From Sphagnum magellanicum (lineage: Eukaryota; Streptophyta; Sphagnopsida; Sphagnales; Sphagnaceae): 64,000 bases of DNA. The position numbers and the translations under genes were made by a program. Location: positions 22,975,390 through 23,039,389 of the forward strand of contig CM038911.1 of the NCBI GenBank assembly GCA_021904315.1, in the 5' to 3' direction. This document shows, one piece after another, positions 12,331 to 24,437 of the stretch (the first letter of the stretch is position 1; each line of letters starts with the position of its first letter). The notes beneath the pieces are model-generated. The model saw only the letters and a program-made list of their open reading frames with translations, made no database searches and was not told the origin of the DNA.

Positions 12331-14414
12331 ACCTAGACTTACTAACCAACAAATGAACTTGCACACCTTAAATTGCAATAACAATTTAGATGCCATGCAT
12401 CATCTATTCACATATCCATAACTAATTGCAAATGTAATTGCAAAAACAACTTGGTTGTCAACCATCAATGGATGCCACCAATAATGGATAACATGTTCAC
12501 TTTTCATCATTTTTTCATCTAAACTTGTGGTAGTCGCAAATTGCAATCGCATGCACATCAAAAATTTGGATCCATCATAATGTAGTTGCATATGAACAAC
12601 GCTTGTAATTATGGTGACACATAAGGTTGCTCAAGTGTAATGCAAAATGATTGATTTGGACACTAGTTACATAGTAGCCACAAACATAAAGTAGAAGTGG
12701 ACAAGATTTCTTCTAGTGAACATGCATTAAGAAAAAAATTACTTACATACATGAAAAATGAAGGTTCAAATTTTAACTTTATCACAACCTGAATACAAGA
12801 TTTATTATCAATTGTGAAATCTTTTGGTTCAATTAAAGCTTTTAGGAAACTTGTTTTGGCCATTTTTTCTAAGGCATGTCAATAGGCAACTACAAAAGGG
12901 AAAGTAAGATGAATTTAAAATACGTTCTATCAAATCTACTCAAACACGTGTGAAAATGTGTAACTTGGCCTTAGAAGTCTTGGTACAATTTACAGAAATG
13001 TACTAGAGCTTGTATTGATTATGTTTACTACCCAAGAAAACTCAATGTTATTGTGAAAATAATGTAATTATTTTATTAAACCTCCAATTCATAATGTTGT
13101 TTAACGTATTTCATACTTTTATTTTGTATGCCAAAAATGTTTTAAATATCAAAATGATCTTGTCAAATTTTCTGCAATTTTGTGAGTAAAGTAATCATGT
13201 TTCAAAAAGAATTATAGTTTTGGGAGCTATTTGTTATTTGCCCATTTTAATTTTGACATTTTAAATCTTCAATCAATCATGTGGACACTAGTTATTGAAT
13301 GATGAACATGTAGCCATAATAATGAACTTGAAGGTCAAGGAAAAAGTTAGTATTTTTTTTAAAAATGTTTGAATGATACTTGAGGAATGTTGTTGAATTG
13401 GAAAGTCTTGGTTTGAACATCAAGAAGGAAGTATGTTTTGTCATTGATTCTTTCTTTTCATTTTTCAGGATGTATAATGAAAGAAAAGTCCATAATATGT
13501 TTTCATTGATGTCAGGCCCTAGATACAAAAACCTTTATCTTGTATTTTCTTTCATTGGTTGTGAATAGGGTGTGGCAATTATTTAGAAATGTATGATAGG
13601 AAATCCTTATTTTGTACATTCATGAAATGTCATCAACATTTGCATCCATTATCAAAGGTTGAAAGTAGTTTTGCAAATAGAGGAAATGATCGATATTGTA
13701 ATATAAATATTTTTTAATGAACAAAAAACACCAATGACTCAACAAAGAAATTTTGAATAGAATATAATTGAATATCAACTATATAAATGGATGTTAAATA
13801 TATTAAGCCCTTTTTATATTGATGGGGAAAACATGAGTCCATGTTTCACATTGTTAGTTTTCTTGCTCATCAAATTTAAATTGGCATTATGGATATCACA
13901 AGTTGAAATTCAAAGAATATTTTCACTTGTTGGTGTATTAAATAATTTAATGAAATTTCATTTCCAAATAGAAAGCCTTGAAATTTTAACCTTTTTGAAT
14001 AAAAATTGGCCTAATGTTTCTAGAATATTAACATTAATTAGTAATAAATATCCTTCTACCTAATTGAATTGATTGAGATTAAAGGTTGAGGAACTAGAGG
14101 AATTTGAATGTTTATTTGAATGACATGAAGTTATACATGCCATGATTATTTTATTTACTAATTATCCTAATAATTTTGAAATTTTCATTTTCCCTATTCA
14201 TCAATCAAATGGTACTCAAACAATTATTATTAATAAAAATACAATTTAATAATATTTTTAAGAAATAAAAGGCCAAAATTATATATAATCAACTAATATT
14301 TGAAAAGGGAAAAGCTTTATGTATAAATAAAAATGATTTTAATATCCTTATAAGGAATTTGTAACTTCAAAAAAATGTTCTTAATTTTTTGGAATAAAGT
14401 GGTCATTAAAACAT

Positions 14415-14510
14415 AGATAATTACCCAACACCTTTGGTTAGTCCTTGAATCTTGGGCTACTTTAGGAGTTTAGGTTCAAATCCCATGTACCCACTAGACT
14501 ATAGGGTTTA
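14415..14510 (+). repeat. tRNA-derived SINE-like head
   Basis: Box A-like TTGGTTAGTCCTTG and box B-like GGTTCAAATCCC with appropriate spacing. No closing acceptor stem, so probably a SINE fragment or tRNA pseudogene. Confidence 0.4.
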
Positions 14511-14994
14511 AAAATTATAAAAAATGGTTCTGGAACTAGACCTAGAATCACCCTTCTTGCAATTGGAATTAAACATAATTGAAACAACCTTCTTATTGAT
14601 ACTATAATTAAAACCTAGTTGCACATCTCTTTTAATGTAGGATTAGGTTTTAAGTTTCTTGAACAAGTAGATATAACTTCTTGCAAGTTTTTGGATTAGA
14701 TTACAGAATCTAAAGCATTTTTTGCTTGAACAACTAGATTGAGAATAACACATTTTGGCATTTGGTCAATTTTACAAATTGGTTATTTTGAACGAATTGT
14801 TTTAAACATATCCAACTTGATTAATGATATCTTTGTTCAATCAAATAATGGTTCTTTACTAGTCGATTTGGACAACAATTTTTGGACAAGGAATAAAAAC
14901 TATAAATTAAAAAAAAAAAAAATCAAATTTTGATGCCCAATATAATAATTATTGATACATACATACAATACATGTTGATATTTTTATATGCACA

Positions 14995-15090
14995 ATAAAT
15001 AAAATATGTTAATAATGAGAATTGAACCTTGATCTCCATGCCTTCAATCTAGTGTCTTTGTCAATCAACTGTCACATGACTATGTAACAT
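14995..15090 (-). repeat. tRNA-derived SINE-like head
   Basis: Minus-strand CAGTTGATTGACAAAGAC (box A region), an anticodon-arm-like ACTAGATTGAAGGCATGG and a box B-like GGTTCAATTCTC occur in tRNA order. The arms are imperfect, which points to a relic. Confidence 0.4.
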
Positions 15091-18000
15091 AATGTTTCAA
15101 AAATGGACATAACATGTTTACTCCAAATCAACTCACAAATCCAAATTTTGACATGATTTGTTTTTGTAATTTTCTCAAATAAAAAAATTAAATTCATTCT
15201 TGAAAGGTTTATATGTATAGATAACAAACAATCAAAGTTTAAAGTCATTTGAAGGGAAATTATTTTGAAAATTGTAAATAAATAATAACTCATATAATAT
15301 TTTTCCCAAAAAAACTAGCTTTCAAAACTTTATTTATATTTATACCTACATGTACTTACATTCCTACTACCAATTTACAAATAGGCCTATTTAAACTGAA
15401 GTTTAATGAAAATTTGTATTTTGGTTATGAAAAATATTTTATAGCTTAACATAAATAAAAATGAAACATTATGGTTCCCCATGTGTTTGAATGATTTATT
15501 TTAATTAGTTGTGTTTATATTAAATATTATTTGGTTTTACATAATGAATATTGAATTTCATATTTTTTTGGTTTTTTTTCATTCTATTATAAAGTTACAA
15601 TAAAGTTAACACTATTTCCAAAAATTATGATAGGATCTCTTATTTACTGGTAAATTTGGTTTAAACATAGTATGTCACATTGGAACTAATTGATATGTTA
15701 AAAGTTTACTATACATGACTAATAATTTATAAAGAAATGAAATATGGATTAATTTTATCCAATATTGAAATAATTTTTTTAATATTACAACTAAATGGAC
15801 CCAATGAATTTATATACTAAAAAAATTGATTGAAAAAAAAAGTTTGTGTTGTTCAAACCTACCTTTTCTAAGCCTAATTAATTACCTCATTTCATTTCCC
15901 CACCCACCTACATGGATATGAAAGACAAACAATTAACATGTGCATTTCCATGTGTAGATCATCTATATCAAATAAATTTAATAACCTATTAGTCTCATAT
16001 AATAATAAATTAGATGGCTAAAAACATGTAATCATCAATGACCAATAGCAAGCAAGAAAGAAGGTCTTTTATTATTTAATTAATTAAAAATAAGACTTTT
16101 CACTATTGACCAATGTTTGGATGTTTGGTTATGGACTTGTGAAGCATGAATCAACTAAAGTAGCTGAAACTTGCATTTTTTTTAATCATAAACATTTCCC
16201 ATACATTTGAAAATAAATGAAGGTAAATATCAAATTGTCATCAACAAATATAGATTGATTTGGGAACATTAATTTGTATGAAACAAAAGTACATTTTATA
16301 AATTGTTGTAATGAATTGTGGTCAAAATTGATACATTTCCCATTTGACTATAATCTTGCATTTTTTATTAAAGGTATCCAATTTTTGTTCTATAAGTGTT
16401 GAAGATACATTTCACATGTATAAAAAAAAAGAACCCAAAAAAACCTTAAATTTTCCAAGAATCCCAATTTGAAGCTCTTAGAAGATTTGACTTGCAAGTT
16501 GCACATTATTATTTTTTAGAGCTTGAACTACATATATAATTTCCTAAAATCTAGACACATAAAGGAATATGCTACCTACTTGCTAGAGCTTGACACCCTT
16601 TAACTTTGGGATTTCCATGGACATGGGTATTTGCCTACTTGAGAAAAAAAAGCCCCATTAGTGAAGCTTCAACAAGATATGTGCTCAACAAGATCAAGTT
16701 TGATTTTTACCACATTTGCATTTTGGACAATAATAACTTAACCTCCTTCAATGATACACAATTTTTCGTCACATCTTTGTTCGAAGAGATTGATGTTACA
16801 ATAGGTCACAAAAACAACACCAATTTTTTTTTAAGGCATAATAAACATCCACCACCATGATAAATAAGGTCTTTGACCACATATTCACCCTCTTAAGAAA
16901 ATACACTATTAGTTTTGTAAACCCTAGGGAAAATGACAACCTAATATCATCAATTATGCCATGAACATCTTTAACACATGAGCTCTTGTTAAGCACCCAA
17001 ACATTAACATCAATTATGTTTAAAAACAAAACATACAAAAGCAAAACCTTCAAAGATAGACATGTCGAATTATTGCAATTTTGTGTAGATTACAACCTTT
17101 AACATTGACCTAATAGGTGGGCCAACATTGATGATCACCATCAATGTCCTAGTAACTAGGAACATGGTCACTTCTTCTTAATGAAATGTCCCATTTCCAC
17201 AAATTTTCTTCACAATTAACACAACCAACAATTGGAACATTTGAGACTTCTAATTTTACATAAATTGGGAGCTTGTAACTCCCACCCCCCAACTTGGCTA
17301 TACCCACATCATGCCTTCCCTTCATGGATCAACAACAATTGTCAATTGACAAAGCACATCCCAATTGTTTTAAAAATGTCCCAAGCATCACTAGACCAAA
17401 GAATATATAAACAACACCTTACCTATATACCAATATTCCATCCTTTGATTTTTGCACATGTCAAATTAACCAAAGAAAGAAAGAAAATCATGCTAGGGGC
17501 CCATTTGAGCATATTGATCCTTCATGCAATTTTTAATATATTTTTCTTCCATTGTTCATCTTATGAATGATAATAAAAGGCTATTAGAACCCAATCCTCC
17601 TCTATTAACATGCATTTTGAAAATTATCACATGCATACTAAGAAAAAAAACTCATACATGGGGAGAATGAAAAATTAGTGTTATGTCAATAATAGAAATG
17701 ACAAAAAACCCTTCTGAATTCAATGTAGGTTTCTAATTTCAAAATCATTGTTTTAAATCAATTAGAAAACTTCTCTTGTTGTATAATCATCAATTTCAAA
17801 TAAATAAAAATGATGGGAAAACTACTAACAAACTTGTGGTTCTTTAAATTTTTGAGCAATTGGAGCTAGAGGTTGTTGAATTATAATTTTTTGATTAAAG
17901 AAACCAAAACCAACAAATAAAATGTATAATTCGTGCTTCAAAAATAGTTAAAAACAACTTATGAACTTTTCAATTTGAACCACACACTAATCATTCACAC

Positions 18001-19944
18001 AATGTTTTAGATCCAATTCAATTATACACAAAATTCGTCCATTACATGCCCTTACAAAGCCAACTAACTTGTTTGAATTCACCTTGCCACTAAATTTCTT
18101 CTCCAACTGTTTCACAAGCCTAATGGAAACCCTTGTACATCATCCTTACATGTGTTTTATGTGCTATCGATGATACACAAACAGATTGAATCCAAGTTTT
18201 TATGTTTATACATGAACACCTAAACATGACCAAAACATGCATACTTGATACATTGTGTTCCCAAACCAAATCTTAAACAATGTAAACACTAATCATGGTT
18301 GACACATTTCAAACATGCTTGCAACAACATTGGCAATGCAAGTTAAGGTTGTTAATTTGTTTTTTTCCAATTATGGTGTTCGACAATTGCACTATATGTT
18401 TTTATCACAATTTTTGTACTAGAGGAGATTTGCTTTATAAACTTTTATATATTTCAACTATTTACATATGTTGTTGAAGTTGTTTGTATGGTCCTACACC
18501 CATATGATAAGTTGGAAACATTAAATGTAGGTTGTGAAGGCTATGGAGGGCAAATGTAAGTGTCTTTTTTGATTGTGGAATTCATCAAGGCATAGATGTC
18601 TTCCAAGTTTCTTGCGTTAGGTGCATTTGGTGTTTTTGTAAGTGTTGATCAAAGTTTCCAATCTTCAAAGTTCCTTTAATTAAGTAGGAAAAAGAATGAC
18701 ATTTTACAACTATTCCCTTGCATTACATCAAATGTTGACATTGTTCTTGTTGCCTCTTTCATTGAATTCTAGAATCTCATCAAATATTTTGCATTTGGTG
18801 AGTAATTTTTCCAACCTTAAAAGGTTTTTCAATTTACAATTTTAGAATAAAATTTTGACTAATCATGCAATAAAGGAAAAACATTAAAAACTCAAGTCCA
18901 AATGAGTGGCACCCCACCTTGGTCAATAGTTTTAAGTCAACCATGGTTCAACCAATAGATGGGCATGTTTCGTTAGTGTACAACTTCTTGTAGATGTCTC
19001 TTCTCAATCTTTATTTGGATTTTACTTCTTTTTAGACTATTTCAATGCCTACTAGAATCTCTCAAAAGGATTTGTGTGATGTGATATAGTTGTGATTGAA
19101 CAAATTTTGCTTGATTTCTACTCCTTTTATAGGTTCCTTCAGTGCCCCTACATATTGGAATCTTTCAATAGGTTGGTTTATGTGACCTCAACCACTTGGG
19201 ATTATAAATTGTTTGCCAAAAAAACTATCATGGACGGTTGCATCATTAGAAAACAATGACATTGAATAAAATAACTTTTACAAACTAAATGTTCTTAGTA
19301 GAAATCTTGCTTTAGTCCTTCAATAGTTTACTTAGAGTAAGCCAATCAAAGCACATACATGCCTTTGGCATTATAACATGCACCAAAAGGTGCCAACCAC
19401 AAAATGTTTCGTAGTAAACTTGAATTGTTTGTGCATTGGAATTCTTGTTAAGAATTTCTTTTTTCAAATGGTTGTAGGCAAGTTGTATTTTTGTAGCTAG
19501 GTGGTCACTTTCTAGTTGGTTGTACAATTGTGATACATGCAAAATCTTTGATGTAAAGATGTGTGAAGGTAAGTGGGAGAAGACCTAGTTTTAAAAATCA
19601 CACTTTTAATTGAATTTTTATTTAAAAAGATTTAAGATTATAGGTGCTCGAATGTGAGTGTTGTGAAAGCCCTAGCTTTGGGCTCACTCGCAATCCAAGC
19701 TAAGACATGAAAATGGGAGTGAGATCCAAAAATGTATATACGATTCAAGCACATTTTCACACAAAATGTGGGAGAATGTAAAGAAATGAATTTCAAACAC
19801 TCCCAAATGAAAAAGCACTTTGAGAATTGTAGTCTTTTCAGAGTCCCAAATTTTAAGGACAATAGTGGCGATGGCAAACGATGTCAAAATTTGGCCCACT
19901 ATTGGAAAAATCTTTGAAATATATTTATTGAAAATGAGCACTCT

Positions 19945-20145
19945 CATTCTCCATTTTGAGTTGTGAGCTATAACAAGTACTTGAATTTTTTTGGACCATC
20001 ATGGTTATCAACTTTGATACCCGGAATCATACCCAGCAACTCATTCTCCATTTTGAGTTGTGAGTTATATAACACAGGTGTTTGAATTTTTTGGGGACCA
20101 TCATGATGGTTATCAGCTTTGATACCCGGAATGATACCCGGCAGG
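19945..20145. repeat. Tandem duplication, unit about 95-100 bp, two copies
   Basis: The text CATTCTCCATTTTGAGTTGTG..TTGAATTTTTT..GGACCATCATG..GGTTATCA..CTTTGATACCCGGAAT.ATACCC appears twice head to tail, with a few substitutions and small indels. It lies at the left edge of a balanced-composition block (about 19.9-20.8 kb) that differs from its AT-rich flanks. No gene was recognised in the block. Confidence 0.8.
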
Positions 20146-20535
20146 GGTGGGGGGTTGGCACGGCTTCTAATGTACAATTTTTGGGAGAAAATTGTATCTC
20201 CGACCTCTTCTGCCACACAGCTGGACAAGATGCTAAACCCACCCTAATGAACATTGTGGGTGTCAGTGCACGGTCCTGCAAGGCACTCACTGGGTTCTGC
20301 CAAAGGGTCAGATTGATGAGTTTCAGCATTTCATACTGAGATTTAATAAAATTTCCTCACTTTTGCAGATATCACTGAAATAGGGGGTGAAAGCAGGCCC
20401 AAAGACAGGGTGAAAACAGGGTGACTTTACAAATAACTCTAATAACAAGATCCTTCTTGCTTAAGTGAGTTCAAAATCCTCTGAGCTCACCCTAGAACAT
20501 GATAAACATTTTGTTTTGTGCATGAATCTCACGAT

Positions 20536-20705
20536 TCCTTGCAAAACTATGCAAGGCACAAAACAACAAGCCTCATGAAATTCGATGGGTGCAAAAACTA
20601 TGCAAGGCACAAAACCACAAGGCACAGAACAACAAGCCTCATGAAAATGGGTGGGTGCAAAACTATGCAAGGCACAAAACGACAAACCCTAGGAAGTTCG
20701 ATGGG
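20536..20705. repeat. Minisatellite, about three imperfect copies of a 50-60 bp unit
   Basis: GCAAAACTATGCAAGGCACA, then AAACAACAAGCCTCATGAAA, then a TTCGATGGG or ATGGGTGGG block, is repeated three times. The middle copy has an extra ACCACAAGGCACAG insertion. It lies in the same balanced-composition block as the preceding tandem duplication. Confidence 0.8.
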
Positions 20706-20784
20706 GTGAGTATATCCTTTGTGCACCTTGTGCTCCCTGCTGACATTGGTTGGAACCCGAAACCAACCTAAACCTCAATTAGGA

Positions 20785-22997
20785 GTTGAATGGGAACCTT
20801 TTTTTATTGCAGGTTCTGTTCTTTGAATGTTCATGCATGCAAAGTACTAAATTTTAGGATTATTTTCAACATGTAGGTTTTTTTTATTAAAAATTTTTTA
20901 AAATAATTTTTAAATTTTTAATGTTGAAAATTTATTTATATTTTTTTTAAAGGAAAAGGCCAGAATTTAAGTTGTACATTTTATTCAAGTGACCACTTTT
21001 TGGTTGTACAATTTGGATGCTTTACAAAATCTCCCAATCTTGGGGCCATGTGTAAGTAGATAGAACAGACTAAGATTCTAATGCAGACCTGCTGGATGGG
21101 TATTGTTTTTGGGGAGCACACCCACTGGCCCATTGGTGACTGGAAGTTTAGGAATGTTAAAGAATTGGGTCTTGAACCTGGCTACAACAACCTGCAGGTT
21201 CTATTATAAATAAATAAATAAATATTTAATTAAGAAAATAATATTTATATTTTAAAATAAAAATAAAAATTGGTATTGCAATTGAAGGTTTCATAAAAAG
21301 AAAAAAAAATTTTGGTAGGGTGCCATCTTGTATTGGGTGGGTACATCATTTTACCTTGCTATATACCCATGGGTATATAGCATGGTACCTGCCAGTGTTG
21401 TCCAGTTCTTACTTTTCAGGAGACTCTCTCGTGTCCCAGTTCCAACTTTTTTTTTTTAAAATTGAAAAAACCTTTGGTTCCACCGGTTCAATAATTTTTA
21501 AAAAATTTGTTAAAAAGCTTCGAGTCCAATTTTGGACATTTCAAGACTCCCAATTTTCAGATTTAAAAAAAAGAATAATAATAATCCTAGGCAAGTTGAA
21601 TTCTACTTACTTAAAGCATAGTCCAAATTTGATATTTTTTCTAGTTAAAAATAATGAAGAAAATAATTTTAAATATTAAATATTTAAAAAAATCTTAGCA
21701 TGTCTTTACCCTACCCAACTAGTACATATTTGAGTTTTACCTTTACCCAAAGGAGAGGGTAATTGTTTTGAAGTTGATAAAAAGAGGGTATTAGCCAAAC
21801 CCATTATGTAAACATGTGCATTTTCATATATGCAATGCATGTGAGTATGATGGATTTGCCCAAATTATGGTGACTAAATATTGAATGTAAAAATAATAAA
21901 ATTGGGCATTTTTATTTATGTTCATTACATTAATAATTTAAACAAAATTTTAACTATATGCTCTTGGAAACCCTTTTGTCATTATAAGAATGCTCCAAAT
22001 GTATTTTGAAGGCTATTGATTGATTTCACTATGCAAATTTGTTAAATTTTTCTAATAAGATGTTTGAAATTTCATTCATATGTCCATGTTAATAATACAA
22101 GCACAAGTGATTGTCTTTCTCCACTTTGAAATGTGCCATACTTGTCTAAATATTTTCATGTACATTATTTTTACCCAATGTGCTATGAAAATGTGTGTAA
22201 AATGAAAACAAAAGGGATGTTTGTTTAACTTGCTCTTTTGTTATATCAACATATGGCACAACTAGGGGTGTGTTGGCCTTGCCTACCAAGGCAAGGATAT
22301 AGTGTTTAGATTCATTATAGAGTATGGTAGCTTAAGGGATTTTGGCCCCTAGGTAATAATAATAATAAAAATAATAATAATAGGTCTATTTTAATATGAA
22401 GATTTTTGAAAGATGATATTTTGGATTGTTGTCTAAACTTGAGATTAATTATAGACTTATAATATCTTGAAAATTTTTGGTTTCTTTTAGACGATTTTTT
22501 TTGAAGATAATGTTTTTGCATGGTGAAAATATTTGAATTCTCATAATTCTTCTTTTGCCTTAAGATACTTTTTTTTTTGGTGTGTAAATGGCAAGGCCAC
22601 AATGTGACACACCCCCTTATTTACAAATTTTTTATATCACCAAAGTCAAGAATTTTTTTTGGAAAAAAAAGAAAAAACCTTCCCCCTTTTTAAGACTAGA
22701 AAAAGAAAAAAAATCTCAATTTTTTTGTTTTTCAACTAGCAAAAATTTGCCACAAAAAACTCTCACTATGTAGACATTATTACATCAAGGGTATAATAAT
22801 ACACCATGAACTTACTCCTTATAGAATGCTTGATAACAAAGTCGGTGCTATTGTCAAAAGCCTTAGTTGAGATTCTTATGTACTAAATTTGGGTTGTTGG
22901 TTGTAACCCCAACTATGACTATATGTGATGTGCAACTCTAGCACCATAAAATATCTAAACAAGGAAAAATAAACAAATAAATTAAAATTTTCTTTAA

Positions 22998-23059
<62 letters not shown>

Positions 23060-23640
23060 ACACTTTTCATTGGGTATATTATTGTTGAAATTAGTTAATT
23101 AGATTAAACCCCCAAAATTTTGGGAAATTTTAACACCAAAATCAAATTTAGTCCATTATTTTGATATAGTAGATGAGTACACACCATAGCCCACTCAATT
23201 ATTGGAGAAGTATGTAAATATTAGGCATAAATTGGTTATCTTGGTGTCCAAATGCAACCAAGCAAACTAACCAAAAATTGTTTGAAGGTCATCATGGAGT
23301 TATCTATGGTGGAAAAAATAGTGTAAAAACCAAGTTGGACCAAAGTGAGGACCATTCACAAAAGTGGTTAGTGCATAATCCAAAGAACTCGTAATCACTT
23401 TCCAACTAAATAGCAATTTGAGTCTTTAGCCTAATAGTTACACGAAAGAAGGGTTTATTATTGATTCGAAAGAACACAATTAATTGAAAAAAACCCAACT
23501 TGAATTTTAAACTACTAAAAAGTGCAAGAATAAAATACCTAATTTGATGATCACAATTCAAAAGGAAAAAAATATGCCTTATTAAGATGAGGACCCTATT
23601 TGCTATAATATTTAGTTTTCAAATTGTCCCCCAAAAAAAA
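20785..23640. other. AT-rich intergenic sequence upstream of the kinase gene
   Basis: No gene seen. Holds an ATA/AAT-rich microsatellite at about 22,353-22,382 and a pure (AT)n run at about 23,003-23,057. A moderately balanced patch at about 21.0-21.4 kb carries no recognisable coding signal. Confidence 0.5.
23003..23057. repeat. (AT)n microsatellite
   Basis: An uninterrupted AT dinucleotide run of about 55 bases. Confidence 0.95.
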
Positions 23641-23739
23641 AGAAAATCAAAAATTTAAAGTGGAACAATAAGGAATGCATATAAATCCACATGCCCATTG
23701 TGGGCTAAAAAGCATTCACAATTAAAAGACCTAAACCCA

Positions 23740-24437
23740 CAAAGAAAGGGACAAAAAAGAGAGAGAGAGAGAGAGGTGGGGGGAGGGGGGGGGGTTTGCC
23801 AGGAGATAATAAAATGGCAGGAATTAATTAAGTTTGGGTGGCGCCGGGGGGGGGGTGTCAGGGGCACGTAAGTTGAGCGCCATTCGCTGTTGGGACAGGA
23901 TTAGACCCACCGCGTTTTGCTGCCGCCTGTAGCAGCATGCGCTTCGACGCTGCTGCTTCTCGTCCTCTCTCGCTCCTGCTGCTTCTGCTGCTGCATGCCT
24001 GCCTGCCTGCCAGCCGATCCGTCCGTGCTTCCCATGTGGTGTTGCTTGTCTCCTTGCCGATTCGCTTCCCTTCGTTGTTGATGCATCATCTTTTCTCTGC
24101 AGGAAGGAAGCAGAAGAAGTTCATCATCATCAGCTTAGCATAGCATAGCATAGCGGAGCAGAGAGGAGAGAAAAACCAGTTGTCGTTTCTCCCCCCTCCC
24201 CCCTCCCCCCCTTTTTTTTTCCAGCTTCAGTGGAGAGAGAAACTAAAAACCAAGCGGCAGCTAATATTACACTAACATCAGCAAATTGTGTGTCGTTTGG
24301 GTTTTCTCCTTGTTTGGTTTGGTTTTTTTTTTTGGTTTTGGCTTTGGTGGTGGGTTTGGGTTTCTTTTTTTCTTTTTTCAGCCATGATTTGCTGCTGCTG
24401 TAGCAGCATTGGGAACGAGGCGTAAGTTGAGCCAGAG
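23740..24437 (+). promoter_or_regulatory. Probable promoter and 5' leader of the receptor-like kinase
   Basis: Base composition changes sharply from AT-rich to balanced. The region holds a (GA)n run near 23,758-23,775, several G runs, a CATAG repeat near 24,138-24,153 and C/T-rich stretches before the chosen ATG at 24,438. Open frames here on either strand are microsatellite-driven. No transcription start can be fixed from sequence alone. Confidence 0.4.

Larger units (their letters stand above)
12331..19640. other. AT-rich gene desert
   Basis: Seven kilobases with no coding region that I can support. The open frames present (up to 112 codons) are AT-biased, lack family resemblance and lie in no exon-like context. 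Two tRNA-like relics (14.4 and 15.0 kb) are listed separately. Confidence 0.5.

Noticed and set aside
11890-15090. Functional tRNA genes
   Set aside because: Box A and B words are present but no acceptor stem or complete cloverleaf could be drawn for any of the candidates.
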